This document shows, piece after piece, positions 33,257 to 35,996 of a stretch of 35,996 nt of DNA. The notes beneath the pieces were generated by a model. That model was not told where the DNA came from. It searched no databases and saw nothing but the letters and a program-made list of their open reading frames with translations. The translations under genes and the position numbers were made by a program. Numbering within the stretch: position 1 is the first letter of the stretch; the number at the start of each line of letters is the position of its first letter. The stretch comes from Planctomycetota bacterium (GTDB taxonomy: Bacteria; Planctomycetota; UBA8108; JACQVS01), in contig JACQVS010000174.1 in NCBI GenBank assembly GCA_016209605.1, positions 1 to 35,996 on the forward strand, in the 5' to 3' direction.

Positions 33257-34744
33257 TCACCGGGGCTCGAGCGCCAAGGTCTTCACGAGCCGGCCGGTCT
33301 CGGGATCGTAGGCTTCGAATCGGTCATCGTACCAGAAAGCCGGGTAAGCGTTGCCCAACCTGACCACGGCGCAGATGAGCCAGCAAGGCGTGGAGGCGAA
33401 GGCGGCCTCGCGGTGCTGGTCGTCCTGGATTTCGAAAAGCTTCCTGGAACTCTTGATCTCCCAGACTTCCAGGGAGCCAGGAGCACGCTTTTCGAAATAA
33501 TCGTATTCCGAGTCGGTTTTGAAGGCAATCCACTGGCCATCCGGACTCTCGCAGATGGGATAGCCTTTGGTCTTGAAGGCTTTACGGACGGCGCCATCGT
33601 AGCTCTGGAAGATGGCCTTGCCGGACTTCTCGCAACCGAGATAAATCCCCCGACGTCCGAGGTGGTGGGAGCAAGAACTCGGTGGGCCGGGAGTTTGTAC
33701 CCTCAGCGGCGCGCCCCCCTTCATGGGTGAAACCAGAGGGATTTCTTCTCCGCTCTCATTTTCCCAGTGAATGAGGTACCTTCCATCGGTCGAAAGGATT
33801 GAGTTAGGGGGCGTATTTTTGGTGGAGATCTCGCTGCTGGAGCAGTCGATTTGGAGAACCTCGACGATCCGATCCAGGATGATTTTTTTAGCGGAGGCAT
33901 CGAAGCCTTGCAACCGGCAGTCGCCGATTTCCTCAAGCGTCTTCGGCGGGATCTTGAAAATCTTGGGTTGAGCGTTAGAGCCTTCCAGCTCGATCATCTC
34001 GACTTGGTGCCTCTGGATCGAACCAGAGCCTGAATTTCCTTTAAGGACCGCGCCCAGCCTGGCTTCCGGGGAAATTGACAGATAGCCTCCGCGCTTAAAA
34101 TACCTGAGGTTAAAAGCCGGGATTTGAATCGAGCCGCGTTGTTCTCCAGAGGAGACGTCAAAGGACTCGATCCGGCCGTCTTGCCTCAGCGCCACCAGAC
34201 GGCTTCCGCCGGCCGCGAAGTGAATGATCCGATCCTCCAGCTTCTGGCGACTGGCGGAGCGCACCTGGATGGGAGCATTTGTAATGTGGATGCGCCCAGA
34301 TCGCTTTTCCAGGAAATGGAGGCAGGTGAGCCGGTAAACGCCTTCGATCAGGTCAAACCCGCCGAGATCGGCCAGAGGATCGGTATCGATCTGGAAGGAG
34401 CCCTCGAAGCTCTCGAAAGCATCGATATGGATGGGAGGAGAATTCGCCCTGAGGAATCCGCAAATGAAAGTTCTCGCCGGGAAGTTTGGAGGGATCCGGT
34501 TTCCAGCATCCACAGGTTCTATTTTCGGCAATTCCCATTGAGAAAGGATAAGCGGCTCGAAGCGGAGGTTCCGGATAATATATTTCCCCTTGATGGTCTC
34601 ACCCGGACGATATATTTTCTTTTCCGAAAGGATGGCGACTTGAACGCTGGGGTATGGGAAAAAGGCCACCATGGCGACCAGCGCGATCAGAAGCCCTGCC
34701 GCCCCGCACGCCCAGGCCGCCGCTTTGCCTTTTCCGGCTGTCAT
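33257..34744 (-). CDS. Membrane-anchored beta-propeller protein
   Basis: One N-terminal membrane helix (GAAGLLIALVAMVAFF, about 15-30) anchors an Ig/BsuPI-like beta domain (about 38-160) with the motif KIYRPGETIKGKYIIRNL. A propeller-like region of WD/TolB type follows (about 170-495): LVALRQDGRIESFDVSSGEQ, YGYPICESP-type DGQWIAFKTD, and YDPETGRLVKTLAL. No enzyme motif was seen. It has 495 residues. The gene is less GC-rich than the genes on either side and shares its layout (helix, then propeller) with the remnant at 14104. It ends against the M28 peptidase gene and starts 100 bp from the divergent gene at 34845. Confidence 0.65.
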   Translation of the reverse strand: MTAGKGKAAAWACGAAGLLIALVAMVAFFPYPSVQVAILSEKKIYRPGETIKGKYIIRNLRFEPLILSQWELPKIEPVDAGNRIPPNFPARTFICGFLRANSPPIHIDAFESFEGSFQIDTDPLADLGGFDLIEGVYRLTCLHFLEKRSGRIHITNAPIQVRSASRQKLEDRIIHFAAGGSRLVALRQDGRIESFDVSSGEQRGSIQIPAFNLRYFKRGGYLSISPEARLGAVLKGNSGSGSIQRHQVEMIELEGSNAQPKIFKIPPKTLEEIGDCRLQGFDASAKKIILDRIVEVLQIDCSSSEISTKNTPPNSILSTDGRYLIHWENESGEEIPLVSPMKGGAPLRVQTPGPPSSCSHHLGRRGIYLGCEKSGKAIFQSYDGAVRKAFKTKGYPICESPDGQWIAFKTDSEYDYFEKRAPGSLEVWEIKSSRKLFEIQDDQHREAAFASTPCWLICAVVRLGNAYPAFWYDDRFEAYDPETGRLVKTLALEPR

Positions 34745-34844
34745 GGCGCCATTTTAGTCGGGCACGGCGGGACACTCAAGAAGGAAACGGGGTCCAGCGA
34801 CTTGCCTTTTGGAATCACCGAGTCCTTTCGGTAACATTGAGGAA

Positions 34845-35837
34845 ATGGAGGAAATCCAAGCGCCCAGCCTCGGCGACTCTGAATCCCAGCCGCGGCGGCA
34901 CACCAAAACCATTATTTTCTGGACCTCGATCGCCGTCGCCATCTTCGCCATCCTGCTCTGGGGGGGCGACTGGGAGGTGGCTGCTGCCCAGTACCACAGC
35001 TGGCGTCTCGACCGCGCCGGCAGCCCCGGCGAGGCGGAGCCGTGGATCGAGGCCATCGGCCGCGATGCCCGGGCCCCCCGCGTTCGGGCGCTGCTCCTCG
35101 ACTCCCTGGGGCCGCGGCACCCGAAATTCACCTTCTGGTTCTTCCTCCGGATCACCAGCGATCATCCCGACGGGTACCTCCAGGACCAATTCACGCCCCG
35201 GGACTTGCCGTCCCGGCTCCTCCTCCTGCGCGGCTTCGTGGAGAAACTCCAGGGCCGCGAGAAGCTCCTCGCCCTCTGGTGCCATTTCATCCGCTGGCTC
35301 GCTCCCGCCCGTCTCAAGAAGTGGGATTACGTGAACGAGGGCCCGGGTCGAACTTTCCCGATTTTTCCGACCGCCTTGCCGATGAAATCCATATCCTTCA
35401 GCTCGCACGGCATCCCCGCCAACCTGGACTTCAAGGACCTGGTGAGACCGTGGTTGGCCCGGGAGCCCGAGCGCCTCGAGGCCTGGTTCCGGCTCTTCCA
35501 GCTCGAGTTCCTCGGCCGGGCCTGGGTCGCCGGCATGCCTTTCCCTCTCGAAATCCCGGAGTTCGAGCGGCCTCGGGATGACAACGGCTGCATCCGCCTG
35601 CTCGAGGCCCTCGAAAAGGCCGAAAAGGCCATCCATGCCTGGCTCGCCGCCAACCATGAGTCGATGCGCTTTCAGCCCGCGCTCGGCCGCTACTCCCTGA
35701 GCCGCGGCGGCTCGCCAGAACCCGCCGCCCCTCCCGCCGGCAACTCCTGGGACCTCCCCAGGCCGGAAGCGCCCCTCCCCGGCTGGCAGGGGCCGGTTCC
35801 GCCCATCAAAAACGAAGCGCCTTTGGCGAGTAATTAA
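34845..35837 (+). CDS. Hypothetical membrane-anchored protein (330 aa)
   Basis: No family was recognised. After a ~20-residue acidic/basic cytoplasmic start comes one membrane helix (TIIFWTSIAVAIFAILLWGG), then a soluble region with helical-repeat character (LVRPWLAREPERLEAWFRLF, LLEALEKAEKAIHAWLAANH), ending in a Pro-rich tail. ATG 34845 was chosen although GAGG stands only two bases from it; an in-frame TTG at 34809 would give 12 more residues. High GC and consistent codon use support expression. Its divergent partner is the membrane propeller at 33257, whose function may be related. Confidence 0.6.
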   Translation: MEEIQAPSLGDSESQPRRHTKTIIFWTSIAVAIFAILLWGGDWEVAAAQYHSWRLDRAGSPGEAEPWIEAIGRDARAPRVRALLLDSLGPRHPKFTFWFFLRITSDHPDGYLQDQFTPRDLPSRLLLLRGFVEKLQGREKLLALWCHFIRWLAPARLKKWDYVNEGPGRTFPIFPTALPMKSISFSSHGIPANLDFKDLVRPWLAREPERLEAWFRLFQLEFLGRAWVAGMPFPLEIPEFERPRDDNGCIRLLEALEKAEKAIHAWLAANHESMRFQPALGRYSLSRGGSPEPAAPPAGNSWDLPRPEAPLPGWQGPVPPIKNEAPLASN

Positions 35838-35888
35838 ATTAGGCGCTTTTATCAAATATTCTATGCAGGCTGCAGAGAAATTTATATG

Positions 35889-35908
35889 ACTGCGGACCAA
35901 ACTCTAAT
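35889..35908 (+). repeat. ACTGCGGACCAAACTCTAAT element
   Basis: Sixteen of twenty bases match 3038-3057 before the TolC gene; GACCAAACT is exact in both. Both copies are non-coding and both are followed by CTT-rich sequence. A shared short repeat is possible. Confidence 0.35.
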
Positions 35909-35910
35909 CC

Positions 35911-35952
35911 GCTTTGCGTCTTATCTTGGCGTCCTTTGCGTCTTTGCGGTTA
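35911..35952 (-). repeat. AACCGCAAAGACGCAAAGGACGC repeat (copy 3)
   Basis: On the minus strand: AACCGCAAAGACGCAAAGGA, then CGCCAAGATAAGACGCAAAGC. It is the third dialect of the AACCRCRAAGRCRCRAAGGAC family, lying after a gene and near the window edge. GCGGGC/GCCCGC arms with a GCGC-GAA-GCGC core follow at 35963-35991. Confidence 0.65.
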
Positions 35953-35996
35953 GTATTGGGTTGCGGGCGGAGCGCGAAGCGCGCAGCCCGCCTTAG

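Noticed and set aside
1..35996. CRISPR array, tRNA/rRNA genes, transposases
   Set aside because: No regular repeat-spacer pattern, no T-loop-like GGTTCRAAYCC in non-coding DNA, and no transposase or integrase motifs were seen.

Overview
The window is about 36 kb of mostly high-GC bacterial chromosome. The gene types suggest an uncultured member of the Planctomycetota or a close relative. The pointers are a secreted protein ending in paired dockerin-like calcium loops, a zinc-ribbon Ser/Thr kinase fused to an FGE/sulfatase-modifying-factor domain, a PQQ-type propeller beginning with a 'WPQWRGP' motif, HEAT-plus-beta proteins with a lectin-like tail, a squalene-cyclase-like secreted protein, a ceramidase-like lipoprotein, and M28-PDZ and PEGA lipoproteins. 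No rRNA, tRNA, CRISPR array, transposase or phage gene was found. Taxonomy is inferred from gene content only.

Layout. 0.1-2.05 kb: parA-parB, overlapping, then a nested hairpin with a T-run. 2.15-2.96 kb: a membrane-protein gene interrupted by an in-frame TGA. 3.1-8.1 kb: a TolC-family outer-membrane protein and glnE (glutamine synthetase adenylyltransferase). 8.1-9.05 kb (minus): a secreted dockerin protein split by an apparent frameshift. 9.15-10.5 kb (minus): an APP1/LNS2-type HAD phosphatase behind a small gene, with a good sigma70-type promoter and a 44-nt perfect-arm palindrome in their leader. 10.7-14.3 kb (plus): a C_GCAxxG_C_C protein, a PQQ-like propeller, a HEAT/lectin-like secreted protein, a FabZ-like dehydratase and a truncated WD40 remnant. 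14.35-16.0 kb (minus): a PLP-dependent group II decarboxylase. 16.2-17.35 kb (plus): three small lipoproteins chained by 1-nt TGATG overlaps. 17.36-22.45 kb (minus): the 1180-residue kinase-coiled coil-FGE protein and a ceramidase-like lipoprotein.

22.5-26.8 kb (minus) holds a compact three-gene unit: porin-like barrel, cytochrome c'-cupredoxin fusion, and membrane histidine kinase. It is visibly more AT-rich than its surroundings and is preceded by a near-perfect 12-bp palindrome. It is the best candidate here for a poorly described system. I propose a periplasmic redox, copper or one-electron-donor sensing pathway in which an outer-membrane channel, a haem/copper electron carrier and a CACHE-type sensor kinase act together. 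No response regulator lies nearby.

27-36 kb: a propeller protein with a lipoprotein-sorting-like C-terminus, a small lipoprotein, Maf, a prenyltransferase/squalene-oxidase-repeat protein preceded by a short upstream ORF, an M28-PDZ peptidase, a membrane-anchored propeller, and a hypothetical membrane protein.

Intergenic DNA carries several repeat families. (i) A palindrome with arms CTTTTGCATATT occurs at 10599 and again, diverged, at 26962. (ii) Three dialects of an AACCRCRAAGRCRCRAAGGAC repeat occur at 9124, 11253 and 35911. (iii) TTGCCGATAAC boxes occur upstream of the TolC gene and between the decarboxylase and lipoprotein genes. At least three coding regions look broken: the TGA-split membrane gene, the frameshifted dockerin gene and the WD40 remnant. 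This suggests either real decay or consensus errors in an assembled genome.
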